Shown one piece after another: positions 1-10,091 of a DNA stretch of 64,000 bases. The position numbers and the translations under genes are program-made. The stretch is from Pseudomonas campi (GTDB lineage: Bacteria > Pseudomonadota > Gammaproteobacteria > Pseudomonadales > Pseudomonadaceae): positions 1,240,001-1,304,000 of the forward strand of contig NZ_CP053697.2 of the NCBI RefSeq assembly GCF_013200955.2, read 5' to 3'. Under the pieces are notes generated by a model that was not told the origin of the DNA, made no database searches, and worked only from the letters and a program-made list of their open reading frames with translations. The first letter of the stretch is position 1. Every line of letters begins with the position of its first letter.

Positions 1-234
1 TACAAGAGCATGCCGCTCAATACCGCTTTCGACTATTCCTTCAAGGTTTCGCCAAGCGGTCGGTTGGATGTCAATGTTGCCGGCATGCAGTACAGCACCA
101 CGGTCAATAGTGCCTGGGCGAAGAAGGCTTTCTACTTCAAGACCGGCAACTACATTCCGGACAATCAGGGTCCGGCAGCCGAGGGTGGGCGGGTGACCTT
201 TTATGACATCAAGGTCGGTCACCAGCCCAAGTAG
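1..234 (+). CDS. Alginate lyase, PL7 family (C-terminal fragment)
   Basis: The reading frame is open from base 1 and ends at TAG 232-234, so the 5' part lies outside the window. The visible 77 residues carry the end of a beta-jelly-roll lyase: a YFKTGNY stretch, then NQG and the closing strand GGRVTFYDIKV, which is the usual C-terminus of polysaccharide lyase family 7 alginate lyases (known for the family: beta-elimination of polyuronate; YFKxGxY near the active cleft). Catalytic residues further upstream cannot be seen. Its stop codon directly abuts the stop of the convergent dapC gene with no base between. A related PL7 glucuronan or alginate lyase is possible. Confidence 0.72.
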   Translation, partial: YKSMPLNTAFDYSFKVSPSGRLDVNVAGMQYSTTVNSAWAKKAFYFKTGNYIPDNQGPAAEGGRVTFYDIKVGHQPK

Positions 235-1428
235 TCAGCCGCGAATGAATTGGCGAATGCGCTCGGCGGCTTCCACGCATTCGGTCAGCGGTGCGACCAG
301 GGCCATGCGCACGCGCCTGGCGCCCGGGTTGTCGCCATTCACTTCGCGTGACAGGTAGGAGCCGGGCACCACGGTGACGTGCTGCTGGGCGAACAGTTCG
401 CGGGTGAACTGGCTGTCGTCGCCCGGCGTCTTGGCCCACAGGTAGAAACCGCCGTCGGGGCGCTGCACGTCGAGTACCGGTCCGAGAATGTCGAGCATGG
501 CGGCGAACTTCTCGCGGTACAGATCGCGGTTGGTGCGTACGTGGGCTTCGTCGTTCCAGGCGGCGACGCTGGCCAGCTGGGTCTGCACCGGCATGGCGCA
601 GCCGTGGTAGGTGCGGTACAGCAGGAAGGCTTTGAGGATGTCGGCATCGCCAGCGACGAAGCCCGAGCGCAGGCCCGGCAGGTTGGAGCGCTTGGACAGG
701 CTGTGGAACACCACGCAGCGCTTGAAGTCACTGCGGCCCAGTTCGGCGCAGGCGCTGAGCAGACCCGGTGGCGGGTTGTCCTCGTCGAAATACAGCTCGC
801 TGTAGCACTCGTCGGCGGCGATGACGAAGTCATGCTGGTCGGCCAGGGCGATCAGCTTTTTCAGCTGTTCGAGCGGTACCAGGGCGCCGGTGGGGTTGCC
901 GGGCGAGCAGAGAAAAAGGATCTGGCAGCGCTGCCAGACATCGGTCGGTACGGCGTCGAAGTCCGGGTTGAAGCCGTTGGCTTCCAGGCAGGGCAGGTAA
1001 TGCGGGGTGGCGCCGGCGAGCAGGGCGGCGCCTTCGTAGATCTGGTAGAACGGGTTGGGGCTGACCACCAGGCCCTGGCTCTCACGGCTTACCACGGTCT
1101 GGGTGAAGGCGAACAGCGCCTCACGCGTGCCGTTGACCGGCAGCACGTGGCGCGCGGCATCCAGCCAGCCGGCCGGCACCTTGAAGCGGCGTTCACACCA
1201 GGCGGCGATGGCTTCGCGCAGGGCCGGGATGCCCAGGGTGGTTGGGTAAACGGCCAGCTGATCGAGATTGGCGCTCAGTGCTTCGGCGACGAAGGTCGGC
1301 GACTTGTGCTTGGGTTCGCCGATGGACAGGGCGATCGGACGTTTGTCTGCCGGCGGCTGGGCGCCGGCGAGCAGGGCCCGCAGTTTCTCGAAGGGGTAGG
1401 GCTGTAGCTGGGTCAGGGCGTGATTCAT
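235..1428 (-). CDS. dapC: N-succinyldiaminopimelate aminotransferase DapC
   Basis: Class I/II PLP aminotransferase of 397 residues, the expected family length. It transfers an amino group from glutamate to N-succinyl-2-amino-6-ketopimelate in the lysine/diaminopimelate pathway. The PLP lysine lies in SLSKRSNLPGLRSGF and the CSPGNPTG and AADECYSELYF cofactor-binding segments are intact. It lies 39 bases downstream of glnD on the same strand, an arrangement known in Pseudomonas, so co-transcription is likely. Start ATG at 1426-1428. Another aminotransferase of this class is the main alternative, but the position next to glnD favours DapC. Confidence 0.9.
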   Translation of the reverse strand: MNHALTQLQPYPFEKLRALLAGAQPPADKRPIALSIGEPKHKSPTFVAEALSANLDQLAVYPTTLGIPALREAIAAWCERRFKVPAGWLDAARHVLPVNGTREALFAFTQTVVSRESQGLVVSPNPFYQIYEGAALLAGATPHYLPCLEANGFNPDFDAVPTDVWQRCQILFLCSPGNPTGALVPLEQLKKLIALADQHDFVIAADECYSELYFDEDNPPPGLLSACAELGRSDFKRCVVFHSLSKRSNLPGLRSGFVAGDADILKAFLLYRTYHGCAMPVQTQLASVAAWNDEAHVRTNRDLYREKFAAMLDILGPVLDVQRPDGGFYLWAKTPGDDSQFTRELFAQQHVTVVPGSYLSREVNGDNPGARRVRMALVAPLTECVEAAERIRQFIRG

Positions 1429-1467
1429 AACGTCTCTTTACTACACGAGCGGGCCGCCAGGCCCGGG

Positions 1468-4170
1468 TCAGATGCGGATGGCGCCGGTGGTCTGGGTTTC
1501 GCCGTTGGCGTGCGACAGTTGCTGGACGATGGCGTCCTGCAAGCGGGCGCACAGTTCCGGGTCGGCCAGCGGCTGGTTGTGCGCGTCGGTGATGAAGAAG
1601 ATGTCTTCCACGCGCTCGCCCAGGGTGGCGATCTTGGCGTTCTGCAGCGACAGGTCGAAGTCCAGGAAGATCTTGCCGATCCGTGCCAGCAGGCCGGGGC
1701 GGTCCGGGGCGGTCAGCTCGATCACGGTCACCGGGCGCTGCGCATCGTTGTGGATGCTCACCTGCGGGGCGAAAGCGAAATGCTTGAGCTGGCGCGGCAC
1801 GCGGCGCTGGATGATGTTCGGGTAGTCGTCCGGATTCTTCAGTGCGCCGATCAGGCCTTCGCGGATCTGCTTGATCCGCGCCGGGTTGTCGCCGATGCGT
1901 CCGCCCTCGGTATCCAGCACGATATAGGTGTCGAGGGTGAACTGGCTGGTGGAGGTGATCACCCGCGCGTCATGGATGTTCAGGTTGAGCTGGTCCATGG
2001 CGGCCACGGTCACGGCGAAGAAGTCGTGCTGGTCCGGGGCGTAGATGAAGATCTGCGTCGCGCCCTCGAACTCGCGCTGGGCGGTTTCCTTGATCAGCAC
2101 CAGTGGGTCGTTGCCGGCCGGGTGCTGGAGGATTGCCTCGGTGTGCCAGGCCACGTCGGCCGCGGTATGGCGCAGGAAGTAGTCGTCGCCGAGCTGGCTC
2201 CACAGCTGCTCGGCGTCGTCCTGGTCGATGCCGCCGCGCACCAGGATGTCGATCGCCGAGCTCTGCGTCTGGCGGATCTGTTCCTCGCGGTCCAGCGGGT
2301 TTTCCAGGCCGCGGCGCAGGGCGCGCTTGGTCTCGGTGTAGAGCTGGCGCAGCAGGCTGGCGCGCCAGGAGTTCCACAAGCTGGGGTTGGTGGCGTTGAT
2401 GTCGGCCACGGTCAGCACGTAGAGGTAGTCGAGACGGGTCTGGTCGCCGACCAGCTGGGCGAAGTCGAAGATCACCTGCGGGTCGGAGAGGTCCTTGCGC
2501 TGGGCGGTGGTCGACATCACCAGGTGGTTCTGCACCAGCCAGGTGATCAGGCGGGTGTCCCAGGTCGGCAGCTGGTGGCGTACGCAGAAGGCTTCGGCAT
2601 CCACCGCGCCCAGTTCCGAGTGGTCGCCGCCGCGGCCCTTGCCGATGTCGTGATAGAGGCCGGCGAGGTAGATCAGCTCCGGCTTGGGCAGCTTGCCCAT
2701 GATCTTGCTGGCCAGCGGGAATTTTTCCGCCAGCTCCGGCCACTTGAGTTTGCGCAGGTGCTTGATCAGGTTCAGCGTGTGCGCATCGACCGTATAGATG
2801 TGGAACAGGTCGTGCTGCATCTGTCCGACGATCAGACCGAACTCCGGCAGGTAGCGGCCGAGGAGGCCGTAGCGGTTCATCCTGCGCAGGTTGCGGTGGA
2901 TGCCCTGGGGCGACTTGAACAGCTCGATGAACAGGCTGGTGTTGCGGATATCGCGGCGGAAGTCGTCGTCGATCAGGTGGCGGCTGTCGCGCAGCAGGCG
3001 GATGGTGTCGGCGCGCACGCCCTTGATCTCGGGGTGCTGTGCCATCAGTGCGAAGACTTCGAGGATGGCGAACGGGGTGCGCTTGAATACCCCGGCGCTG
3101 GTCACTTCGATATAGCCGTCGCGCAGCTGGAAGCGACTGTTCAGCGGCTGCGCCGTGCCGCATTCGCCGGCGCGCAGGATGACTTCCTCGAAGTGCTGGT
3201 TGATCAGCTCGCTCAGCTCGGCGACGCCCATCACCACCCGGTAGTACTTCTGCATGAAGCGCTCGACGGCCATGCGCCCGTCACCGTCCTCGAAGCCGAG
3301 CAGGGCGGCGATCTTGCGCTGGTGGTCGAACAGTAGGCGGTCTTCGGCGCGGCCGGCGAGCATGTGCAGGGCGTAGCGCACCTTCCACAGGAACTCCTGG
3401 CTGGCGGCGAGCATGCTGTACTCGCTGTCGACCAGGAAGCCTTCCTTGACCAGCGAATGCAGGTTGAGGGTGGCGAGTTGGCGGCGAGCCACCCAGAGGA
3501 TGGTCTGGATGTCGCGCAGGCCCCCGGGCGAGCCCTTCACATTGGGTTCGAGGTTGTATTCGGTGTCGTTGTACTTGGCGTGGCGCGCCATCTGTTCTTT
3601 GCGCTTGGCCAGGAAGAAGTGCTTGCTCGGCCACATCTGCGCGCTGCTGGTGACCTCCTGCATACGCAGGCGCAGGTGCTCGGGGCCGGCGATAGTGCGG
3701 CTTTCCATCAGGTTGGTGATCACCGTCAGGTCGGCGCGGGCTTCTTCGGCGCACTCGTCCACCGAGCGCACGCTCTGGCCGACTTCCAGGCCGATGTCCC
3801 AGAGCAGGGTAAGGAAGCCTTCGATGGGGCTGCGGAAGATTTCGTGGTCGGCGCTGTCGAGCAGGATCAGCAGGTCGATGTCGGAGTTGGGGTGCAGCTC
3901 GCCGCGCCCGTAGCCGCCAACCGCCAGCAGGGCGATGTCGGCGTCTTCGCACCAGTCGAAGCGTTTCCAGGCTTCCTGGAGGATCTGGTCGACGAACCAG
4001 GCGCGGTCTTCGACCAGACGGCGGATATCACGGCCTTCGCGGAAGCGCCCGTCGAGCACTTCGCGGGCCTGCTTGAGGGCTTTCTTGAACGCGGCGATGG
4101 GGCTGGACTTGAGCGCCAGTTCTGCCTGGAACTGGCCGCGATCAAACAACTCCGGGTCCATCTGCGGCAT
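1468..4170 (-). CDS. glnD: Bifunctional [PII] uridylyltransferase / uridylyl-removing enzyme
   Basis: A 900-residue glutamine sensor that uridylylates and deuridylylates PII protein and so controls glutamine synthetase and NtrB/NtrC. Domains in order: nucleotidyltransferase with GGYGRGEL (residues 85-92) and metal ligands D97 and D99; a helical region; an HD phosphohydrolase domain with [17 protein letters not shown] near residue 505; and two C-terminal ACT domains (about 710-790 and 820-895), the second containing [15 protein letters not shown]. All functional motifs are intact. The gene is 33 bases downstream of map, on the same strand. Confidence 0.97.
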   Translation of the reverse strand: MPQMDPELFDRGQFQAELALKSSPIAAFKKALKQAREVLDGRFREGRDIRRLVEDRAWFVDQILQEAWKRFDWCEDADIALLAVGGYGRGELHPNSDIDLLILLDSADHEIFRSPIEGFLTLLWDIGLEVGQSVRSVDECAEEARADLTVITNLMESRTIAGPEHLRLRMQEVTSSAQMWPSKHFFLAKRKEQMARHAKYNDTEYNLEPNVKGSPGGLRDIQTILWVARRQLATLNLHSLVKEGFLVDSEYSMLAASQEFLWKVRYALHMLAGRAEDRLLFDHQRKIAALLGFEDGDGRMAVERFMQKYYRVVMGVAELSELINQHFEEVILRAGECGTAQPLNSRFQLRDGYIEVTSAGVFKRTPFAILEVFALMAQHPEIKGVRADTIRLLRDSRHLIDDDFRRDIRNTSLFIELFKSPQGIHRNLRRMNRYGLLGRYLPEFGLIVGQMQHDLFHIYTVDAHTLNLIKHLRKLKWPELAEKFPLASKIMGKLPKPELIYLAGLYHDIGKGRGGDHSELGAVDAEAFCVRHQLPTWDTRLITWLVQNHLVMSTTAQRKDLSDPQVIFDFAQLVGDQTRLDYLYVLTVADINATNPSLWNSWRASLLRQLYTETKRALRRGLENPLDREEQIRQTQSSAIDILVRGGIDQDDAEQLWSQLGDDYFLRHTAADVAWHTEAILQHPAGNDPLVLIKETAQREFEGATQIFIYAPDQHDFFAVTVAAMDQLNLNIHDARVITSTSQFTLDTYIVLDTEGGRIGDNPARIKQIREGLIGALKNPDDYPNIIQRRVPRQLKHFAFAPQVSIHNDAQRPVTVIELTAPDRPGLLARIGKIFLDFDLSLQNAKIATLGERVEDIFFITDAHNQPLADPELCARLQDAIVQQLSHANGETQTTGAIRI

Positions 4171-4203
4171 GCGTGCCTACCTTCTCTCTATATATGTGTG
4201 GGC

Positions 4204-5004
4204 TCAGACGGAAGTGCGCGGCAGGCTGTCGTCGCTGCGCAGGGTGAGGATCTCGTAGCCGTCGGCGGTGACCAGGATGGTGTGCTCCCACTGGGCGGAG
4301 AGCTTGCGGTCCTTGGTGATGGCGGTCCAGCCGTCGCCGAGCAGGCGGGTTTCCGGGCGACCCTGGTTGATCATCGGCTCGATGGTGAAGGTCATGCCTT
4401 CCTTGAGCTCCATACCGGTGCCGGCGCGGCCGTAGTGCAGCACTTGCGGCTCTTCATGGAACACGGCGCCGATGCCATGCCCGCAGTACTCGCGCACCAC
4501 GCTGAAGCCGTGCTTCTCGGCATGCTTCTGGATCACTTCGCCGATGTCGCCCAGGCGTGCGCCCGGCTTGACCAGCTGGATGCCCTTGTACATAGATTCC
4601 TGGGTGACCTGGGCCAGCTTGACCGCCCACTCGGGCACCTTGCCGACCATGAACATCTTGCTGGTGTCGCCGTGGTAGCCGTCCTTGATTACGGTGACGT
4701 CGATGTTCAGCACGTCGCCGTCTTTCAGCGGCTTCTCGTTGGGGATGCCGTGGCAGACCACGTGGTTGAGCGAGGTGCAGATCGACTTGGGAAAGCCCGG
4801 GCGGCCTGGCGCGGCGCCGTAGTTGAGCGGCGCCGGAATGGCCTTCTGCACGTTGACGATAAAGTCGTGGCAGATGCGGTCGATTTCTTCGGTGGTGACG
4901 CCGGGTTTGACGTGCTCGCCGATCATCTCCAGCACTTCGGCGGCCAAGCGGCCGGCGATGCGCATTTTTTCGATTTCTGCGGGAGTCTTGATGGTGACGG
5001 TCAT
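4204..5004 (-). CDS. map: Methionine aminopeptidase, type I
   Basis: Removes the initiator methionine from nascent proteins in the cytosol. The 266-residue protein has the pita-bread fold signatures: HGIPNEKPLKDGDVLNIDVT with a metal-ligand Asp, GYHGDTSKMF with the second Asp, GHGIG with the His ligand, EGMTFTIEPM with a Glu ligand and AQWEHTI with the last Glu. The start at 5004 (MTVTIKTPAEIEKM) is preceded by a GAGAGAG purine run; an upstream in-frame start would add unrelated residues. It is divergent from rpsB, with a 296-base shared upstream region. Confidence 0.96.
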   Translation of the reverse strand: MTVTIKTPAEIEKMRIAGRLAAEVLEMIGEHVKPGVTTEEIDRICHDFIVNVQKAIPAPLNYGAAPGRPGFPKSICTSLNHVVCHGIPNEKPLKDGDVLNIDVTVIKDGYHGDTSKMFMVGKVPEWAVKLAQVTQESMYKGIQLVKPGARLGDIGEVIQKHAEKHGFSVVREYCGHGIGAVFHEEPQVLHYGRAGTGMELKEGMTFTIEPMINQGRPETRLLGDGWTAITKDRKLSAQWEHTILVTADGYEILTLRSDDSLPRTSV

Positions 5005-5159
5005 GCAGTCTCTCTCGGCGCCGGCGGCGCAAGGCAAAAACAGGGAAGACGGCGATTCTAGCAGAAAGCAATCGCCCGGCGGCAGGGCGCGCAGGCTGTT
5101 GCTCGGCCCAGGTCGGCGGGCTGGAGGGGGTTGTTTGCGCTAGCTTGGTGCGGCTTTCT

Positions 5160-5300
5160 ATGGTATAAAACGCGCCGCTTTACGGGCAGTGGGCTCGTGA
5201 AGCTTTAATCCGCACACGTATCGACACGTTATCCTGGGTGCCTGAAAGGGTTGGATAGCGGGATGCGTGGAGGCCTAACCCGACTTATCAAGGAACTATC
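5160..5300 (+). promoter_or_regulatory. rpsB promoter region and 5' leader
   Basis: A TATAAA box at 5164-5169 is the best -10 candidate; no good -35 hexamer sits 16-18 bases upstream. The leader then contains a stem formed by GGGTT (5248-5252) and AACCC (5277-5281), followed by CAAGGAAC as the ribosome binding site of rpsB. In other gammaproteobacteria the rpsB leader is folded and bound by S2 for autoregulation (known), so this leader is a candidate for the same role (inference). The rest of 5005-5160 shows nothing I can name. Confidence 0.45.
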
Positions 5301-6041
5301 ATGTCCCAAGTCAATATGCGCGATATGCTGAAGGCCGGTGTGCACTTCGGCCACCAGACCCGTTACTGGAACCCGAAAATGGGCAAGTTCATTTTCGGCG
5401 CGCGCAACAAGATCCACATCATCAACTTGGAAAAGACCCTGCCGATGTTCAACGAGGCTCTGTCCTTCGTTGAGAAACTGGCTAACGGCAAGAACAAGAT
5501 TCTGTTCGTGGGCACCAAGCGTTCCGCTGGCAAGATCGTTGCTGAAGAAGCTGCACGTTGCGGTTCGCCGTACGTCGATCACCGCTGGTTGGGCGGCATG
5601 CTGACCAACTACAAAACCATCCGTGCTTCGATCAAGCGCCTGCGTGATCTGGAAACCCAGTCCCAGGACGGCACCTTCGCCAAGCTGACCAAGAAAGAAG
5701 CCCTGATGCGCACCCGCGACCTGCAAAAGCTGGATCGCAGCCTGGGTGGTATCAAGGACATGGGCGGTCTGCCGGACGCTCTGTTCGTGATCGACGTTGA
5801 CCACGAGCGCATTGCTATCACCGAAGCCAACAAGCTGGGCATCCCGGTCATCGGCGTAGTCGATACCAACAGCAGCCCGGAAGGCGTTGACTTCATCATC
5901 CCGGGTAACGACGACGCCATCCGCGCCATCCAGCTGTACATGGGTGCCATGGCCGACGCCGTAATCCGTGGTCGCACCAACGCTGCCGGTGGCGCCGACG
6001 AGTTCGTCGAAGAAGCGTCCTCCGAGGCCAGCGAAGGCTGA
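5301..6041 (+). CDS. rpsB: 30S ribosomal protein S2
   Basis: Small-subunit protein S2, 246 residues, full length. The N-terminus [19 protein letters not shown] and the central [17 protein letters not shown] and [19 protein letters not shown] segments are hallmarks. ATG at 5301 follows the ribosome binding site AAGGAAC. It heads the rpsB-tsf pair and is separated from tsf by a strong hairpin terminator, which would lower tsf read-through. Codon use is strongly biased, as expected for a highly expressed gene. Confidence 0.99.
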   Translation: MSQVNMRDMLKAGVHFGHQTRYWNPKMGKFIFGARNKIHIINLEKTLPMFNEALSFVEKLANGKNKILFVGTKRSAGKIVAEEAARCGSPYVDHRWLGGMLTNYKTIRASIKRLRDLETQSQDGTFAKLTKKEALMRTRDLQKLDRSLGGIKDMGGLPDALFVIDVDHERIAITEANKLGIPVIGVVDTNSSPEGVDFIIPGNDDAIRAIQLYMGAMADAVIRGRTNAAGGADEFVEEASSEASEG

Positions 6042-6073
6042 TAGCGGGCGACTAACGTCACCCGTTGCGCAAG

Positions 6074-6099
6074 AAGGGGGCTAGGCCCCCTTTTTGCCA
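6074..6099 (+). terminator. Rho-independent terminator between rpsB and tsf
   Basis: GGGGGC-TAG-GCCCCC hairpin followed by TTTTT, 33 bases after the rpsB stop. In other gammaproteobacteria the equivalent hairpin attenuates transcription into tsf; that role here is inferred. Confidence 0.85.
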
Positions 6100-6163
6100 C
6101 TTACGAATTTGTACCCGGTATCCGGGTTGATTGGTTGACTACCGATTCAAGAGGATCAAGAAC

Positions 6164-7030
6164 ATGGCAGAAATTACTGCAGCCCTGGTTAAAGAACTGC
6201 GCGAGCGCACTGGCGAAGGCATGATGGATTGCAAAAAGGCCTTGACCAAGGCCGGCGGCGACATCGAAAAAGCCATCGACGACATGCGTGCCTCGGGCGC
6301 CATCAAGGCCGCCAAGAAGGCTGGCAACATTGCCGCCGAAGGCGCCATCGCAGTCAAGGACGACGGTAAATCCGCCGTTCTGCTGGAAGTCAACTCGCAG
6401 ACCGACTTCCTGGCCCTGCAAGACGACTTCAAAGCCTTCGTCGCTGCCAGCGTCGAGCAGGCTTTCGCTGACAAGCTGACCACCGTTGAGCCGCTGATCG
6501 AAGCCCGTGAAGCCGATCGTCTGGTGCTGGTTGGCAAGACCGGTGAAAACGTCAACATCCGCCGTCTGGCCCGTGTTGAAGGCGACGTGCTGGGTTCCTA
6601 CCTGCACGGCAACAAGATTGGTGTGGTCGTGGCTCTGAAAGGCGGTAGCGTCGAGCTGGCCAAAGACATCGCCATGCACGTAGCTGCCAGCAACCCGGAA
6701 TTCCTGCTGCCGAGCCAGGTCTCTGCCGAGGCCATCGAGCGCGAGAAGAACGTGTTCCTGTCCCTGAACGAAGACAAGATGAAGGGCAAGCCGGCTGAAA
6801 TCGTCGAGAAGATGATTGCCGGTCGCATCAGCAAGTTCCTGGCCGAGGCCAGCCTGGTTGAGCAAGCCTTCGTCAAGGATCCGGAAATCACCGTCGGTGC
6901 TCTGGCCAAGAAAGGCGGCGCTGAAATCGTTTCCTTCACCCGCTTCGCGGTCGGTGAAGGCATCGAGAAGCCGGTCGACAACTTCGCTGACGAAGTTGCT
7001 GCTCAAGTGGCTGCCGCCAGCAAGCAGTAA
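6164..7030 (+). CDS. tsf: Elongation factor Ts
   Basis: Guanine nucleotide exchange factor for EF-Tu, 288 residues. The N-terminal UBA-like domain ([21 protein letters not shown], with DCKKAL) and the core TDFLA motif are present. The start at 6164 is chosen because it matches the family N-terminus and follows a GAGGA ribosome binding site. Followed by its own terminator. Confidence 0.98.
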   Translation: MAEITAALVKELRERTGEGMMDCKKALTKAGGDIEKAIDDMRASGAIKAAKKAGNIAAEGAIAVKDDGKSAVLLEVNSQTDFLALQDDFKAFVAASVEQAFADKLTTVEPLIEAREADRLVLVGKTGENVNIRRLARVEGDVLGSYLHGNKIGVVVALKGGSVELAKDIAMHVAASNPEFLLPSQVSAEAIEREKNVFLSLNEDKMKGKPAEIVEKMIAGRISKFLAEASLVEQAFVKDPEITVGALAKKGGAEIVSFTRFAVGEGIEKPVDNFADEVAAQVAAASKQ

Positions 7031-7052
7031 GACGGTTCTACACTGTCGTACC

Positions 7053-7087
7053 GAAGAGGCTGCCCGCTTATGCGTGCAGCCTCTTTT
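7053..7087 (+). terminator. Rho-independent terminator after tsf
   Basis: AAGAGGCTGC ... GCAGCCTCTTTT: a 10-bp stem with a loop of about 12 bases and a short T tract, 22 bases after the tsf stop. Confidence 0.85.
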
Positions 7088-7209
7088 GCAAAGCGCGGCC
7101 TAATTACCCGTCGCGCCGCACCAATTCACCGGGCAGTGGTCTGACTGCCGGGTAAAAATATGAAGCTCACGAGGCTTCGCTAGAAAACAACGCCGCAGGA
7201 GAGATACGC

Positions 7210-7953
7210 ATGGCTCAGCAGGTGAGTGGTCGCCAACCTCGCTATAAACGCATTCTGCTCAAACTTAGCGGCGAGGCCCTGATGGGCTCCGAAGACTTCG
7301 GTATCGACCCGAAGGTTCTCGATCGCATGGCCCTGGAAGTCGGCCAACTGGTCGGCATCGGTGTGCAGGTCGGTCTGGTGATCGGCGGCGGCAACCTGTT
7401 CCGCGGTGCGGCGCTGTCCGCGGCCGGCATGGATCGGGTCACCGGTGACCACATGGGCATGCTCGCTACCGTGATGAACGCCCTGGCCATGCGCGATGCG
7501 CTGGAGCGCTCGAATATCCCGGCTATCGTGATGTCGGCGATTTCCATGGTCGGCGTGACCGATCATTACGATCGGCGCAAGGCCATGCGCCACCTGAAAA
7601 CCGGTGAAGTGGTGATTTTTGCGGCCGGTACCGGCAATCCGTTCTTCACCACTGATTCCGCCGCCTGTCTGCGCGCGATCGAGATCGATGCCGATATCGT
7701 GCTCAAGGCCACCAAGGTCGATGGCGTGTACACTGCCGATCCTTTCAAAGACCCCAATGCCGAGAAATTCGATCGTCTGACCTATGACGAGGTGCTCGAC
7801 CGCAAGCTGGGTGTCATGGATCTGACGGCCATCTGCCTGTGCCGCGATCACAAGATGCCGCTGCGGGTTTTCAACATGAACAAGCCAGGCGCCCTGCTGA
7901 ATATCGTGGTGGGCGGCGCCGAAGGAACCCTGATCGAGGAGGATGCACAATGA
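7210..7953 (+). CDS. pyrH: UMP kinase
   Basis: Phosphorylates UMP to UDP in pyrimidine synthesis. 247 residues with the amino-acid-kinase fold: [13 protein letters not shown] at the N-terminus, [10 protein letters not shown] for phosphate binding, [14 protein letters not shown], and [28 protein letters not shown] precedes the ATG. The end overlaps the frr start as ATGA. The 122-base region before it holds an imperfect hairpin around 7130-7155 and no clear promoter. Confidence 0.98.
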   Translation: MAQQVSGRQPRYKRILLKLSGEALMGSEDFGIDPKVLDRMALEVGQLVGIGVQVGLVIGGGNLFRGAALSAAGMDRVTGDHMGMLATVMNALAMRDALERSNIPAIVMSAISMVGVTDHYDRRKAMRHLKTGEVVIFAAGTGNPFFTTDSAACLRAIEIDADIVLKATKVDGVYTADPFKDPNAEKFDRLTYDEVLDRKLGVMDLTAICLCRDHKMPLRVFNMNKPGALLNIVVGGAEGTLIEEDAQ

Positions 7954-8507
7954 TCAACGAGATCAAGAAAGACACCCAGGAACGCATGCAGAAGAGTCTG
8001 GAGTCGCTGAGTCATGCGTTCAGCCGGATTCGTACCGGTCAGGCGCACCCGAGCATTCTGGGCGGCGTGATGGTGCCTTACTACGGCGCTGATACCCCGC
8101 TCAATCAGGTGGCCAACGTCACCGTCAAGGATGCCCGCACCCTGCAGGTGGTGGCGTTCGAGCGCGGCATGCTGGCTGCCGTCGACAAGGCGATCCAGAG
8201 TTCCGGCCTGGGCTTCAATCCGACCAACCTGGGTGAGCTGCTGCTGATCTCGATGCCGGCGCTGACCGAGGAAACCCGCAAGGGCTTCACCAAGCAGGCG
8301 CGTGGCGAAGCGGAAAACGCCCGTGTGGCGGTGCGCAATATTCGTCGTGATGCCCTGGCCCAGCTGAAAGACCTGGTCAAGGAAAAGGAAATCAGCGAAG
8401 ACGAAGAACGCCGCGCTTCCGACGAGGTGCAGAAGCTGACCGACAAGTTCGTCGCCGAGGTGGAAAAGGCTCTGGAAGCCAAAGAAGCCGATCTGATGGC
8501 GGTGTGA
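7950..8507 (+). CDS. frr: Ribosome recycling factor
   Basis: Releases ribosomes from mRNA after termination together with EF-G. 185 residues, the normal length, starting [18 protein letters not shown]; the conserved [11 protein letters not shown] and VRNIRRDA segments are present. The ATG overlaps the pyrH TGA, so translation is probably coupled. Confidence 0.98.
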   Translation: MINEIKKDTQERMQKSLESLSHAFSRIRTGQAHPSILGGVMVPYYGADTPLNQVANVTVKDARTLQVVAFERGMLAAVDKAIQSSGLGFNPTNLGELLLISMPALTEETRKGFTKQARGEAENARVAVRNIRRDALAQLKDLVKEKEISEDEERRASDEVQKLTDKFVAEVEKALEAKEADLMAV

Positions 8508-8520
8508 CGGTCTTCTAGCC

Positions 8521-9276
8521 ATGGTCAAGAGCAAGCAGGAAGCCCAGGCGATAGTGCCGCGTCACGTGGCCATCATCATGGATGGGAACAATCGCTGGGC
8601 GAAAAAGCGTCTGCTGCCTGGCGTGGCCGGACACAAGGCCGGCGTCGATGCCGTGCGTGCGGTGATCGAGGTGTGCGCCGAGGCTGGGGTCGAGGTGTTG
8701 ACTCTGTTCGCCTTCTCCAGTGAGAACTGGCAGCGCCCGGCCGAGGAGGTCGGGGCGTTGATGGAGCTGTTCCTCGGTGCTCTGCGTCGCGAGGCGAAGA
8801 AGCTCAAGGAGAATGCCATCAGTCTGCGCATCATCGGTGATCGCTCGCGCTTTCATCCGGAGTTGCAGGCTGCCATGCGCGAGGCCGAGCAGGCCACCGC
8901 CGGGGAAAATCGCTTCGTCCTGCAGGTGGCGGCCAATTATGGTGGCCAGTGGGATATCGCTCAGGCTGCTCAGCGTCTGGCGCGTGATGTGCAGGCCGGG
9001 CATCTGCAGCCGGAAGATCTGACTCCCGAGCTGTTGCAGAGCTGCCTTGCTACGGGTGATCTGCCGCTGCCGGACCTGTGCATTCGTACCGGTGGTGAGC
9101 ACCGCATCAGCAATTTCCTGCTCTGGCAGCTGGCTTACTCCGAGCTGTATTTCTCCGACCTGTTCTGGCCGGATTTCAAACACGAGGCCATGCGCAAGGC
9201 GCTGGCCGATTTCTCTACCCGCCAGCGGCGCTTCGGCAAGACCAGCGAGCAGGTAGAAGCCGAGGCGCGTAACTGA
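8521..9276 (+). CDS. uppS: (2E,6E)-farnesyl-diphosphate-specific undecaprenyl diphosphate synthase
   Basis: Cis-prenyltransferase that makes the C55 lipid carrier precursor for peptidoglycan and O-antigen. 251 residues. The signature IIMDGNNRWAKKR with catalytic Asp, then GHKAG, FAFSSENW and the C-terminal CIRTGGEHRISNFLLWQ are intact. The last base of its TGA is the first base of the cdsA ATG. In the phospholipid/isoprenoid run uppS-cdsA-dxr. Confidence 0.98.
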   Translation: MVKSKQEAQAIVPRHVAIIMDGNNRWAKKRLLPGVAGHKAGVDAVRAVIEVCAEAGVEVLTLFAFSSENWQRPAEEVGALMELFLGALRREAKKLKENAISLRIIGDRSRFHPELQAAMREAEQATAGENRFVLQVAANYGGQWDIAQAAQRLARDVQAGHLQPEDLTPELLQSCLATGDLPLPDLCIRTGGEHRISNFLLWQLAYSELYFSDLFWPDFKHEAMRKALADFSTRQRRFGKTSEQVEAEARN

Positions 9277-10091
9277 TGCTCAAACAACGGATCATCACGG
9301 CGCTGCTTCTGCTGCCGATTGCTCTGGGTGGTTTCTTTCTGCTGGATGGTGGGCTGTTTGCTCTGTTCATCGGTGCAGTAGTCACCCTCGGCGCTTGGGA
9401 ATGGGCGCGCCTGGCCGGCTTCGCCGCGCAAGGGCTGCGTGTCGGTTATGCTGCGCTGGTCGCAGCGCTGCTCTATCTGCTCTACCTCACCCCGGCGCTG
9501 GCGCCCTGGTTGCTGGGGGCTGCGGTGCTCTGGTGGGCGCTGGCGACCCTGCTGGTGCTGACCTATCCGGATAGCAGTCGCTACTGGGGTGGCCTGCCCG
9601 GCAAGTTGCTGATCGGCTTGCTGATCCTCCTGCCGGCCTGGCAAGGCCTGGTGCTGCTCAAGCAGTGGCCGCAGGCGAACATGCTGATCATCGCGGTGAT
9701 GGTACTGGTCTGGGGTGCCGACATCGGCGCCTATTTCGCTGGCAAGGCCTTCGGCAAGCGCAAGCTGGCGCCGAGCGTTAGTCCCGGCAAGAGCTGGGAA
9801 GGTCTGTATGGCGGGCTACTGGCCAGCCTGCTGATCACCGCAGCTGTCGGCCTGCAGCAGGGTTGGCAGGCCAAGGGTTTTGCCCTGGCCCTGGCGGGCG
9901 CCGCGCTAGTGGTGCTGGTGTCGGTGGTCGGTGACCTGACCGAGAGCATGTTCAAGCGTCAGTCCGGGATCAAGGACAGCAGCAATCTGCTGCCTGGTCA
10001 CGGTGGTGTGCTGGATCGTATCGACAGCCTGACCGCCGCCGTACCGCTGTTCGCCGTACTGCTCTGGCTGGCCGGCTGGAACGCGCAGTGA
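9276..10091 (+). CDS. cdsA: Phosphatidate cytidylyltransferase
   Basis: Integral membrane enzyme making CDP-diacylglycerol from phosphatidate and CTP. 271 residues with about seven to eight hydrophobic segments. The C-terminal CDP-alcohol signature is present: [19 protein letters not shown] then [14 protein letters not shown]. Also KSWEGLYGG. Translationally coupled by TGATG to uppS and by GTGA to dxr. Confidence 0.97.
   Translation: MLKQRIITALLLLPIALGGFFLLDGGLFALFIGAVVTLGAWEWARLAGFAAQGLRVGYAALVAALLYLLYLTPALAPWLLGAAVLWWALATLLVLTYPDSSRYWGGLPGKLLIGLLILLPAWQGLVLLKQWPQANMLIIAVMVLVWGADIGAYFAGKAFGKRKLAPSVSPGKSWEGLYGGLLASLLITAAVGLQQGWQAKGFALALAGAALVVLVSVVGDLTESMFKRQSGIKDSSNLLPGHGGVLDRIDSLTAAVPLFAVLLWLAGWNAQ

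Noticed and set aside
1420..3336. Long open frame antisense to glnD
   Set aside because: Same reason: shadow of a biased GC-rich gene; glnD has every expected motif.
5130..5170. Full sigma-70 promoter for rpsB
   Set aside because: TATAAA is clear but no -35 hexamer lies at the correct distance, so only a promoter region is reported.
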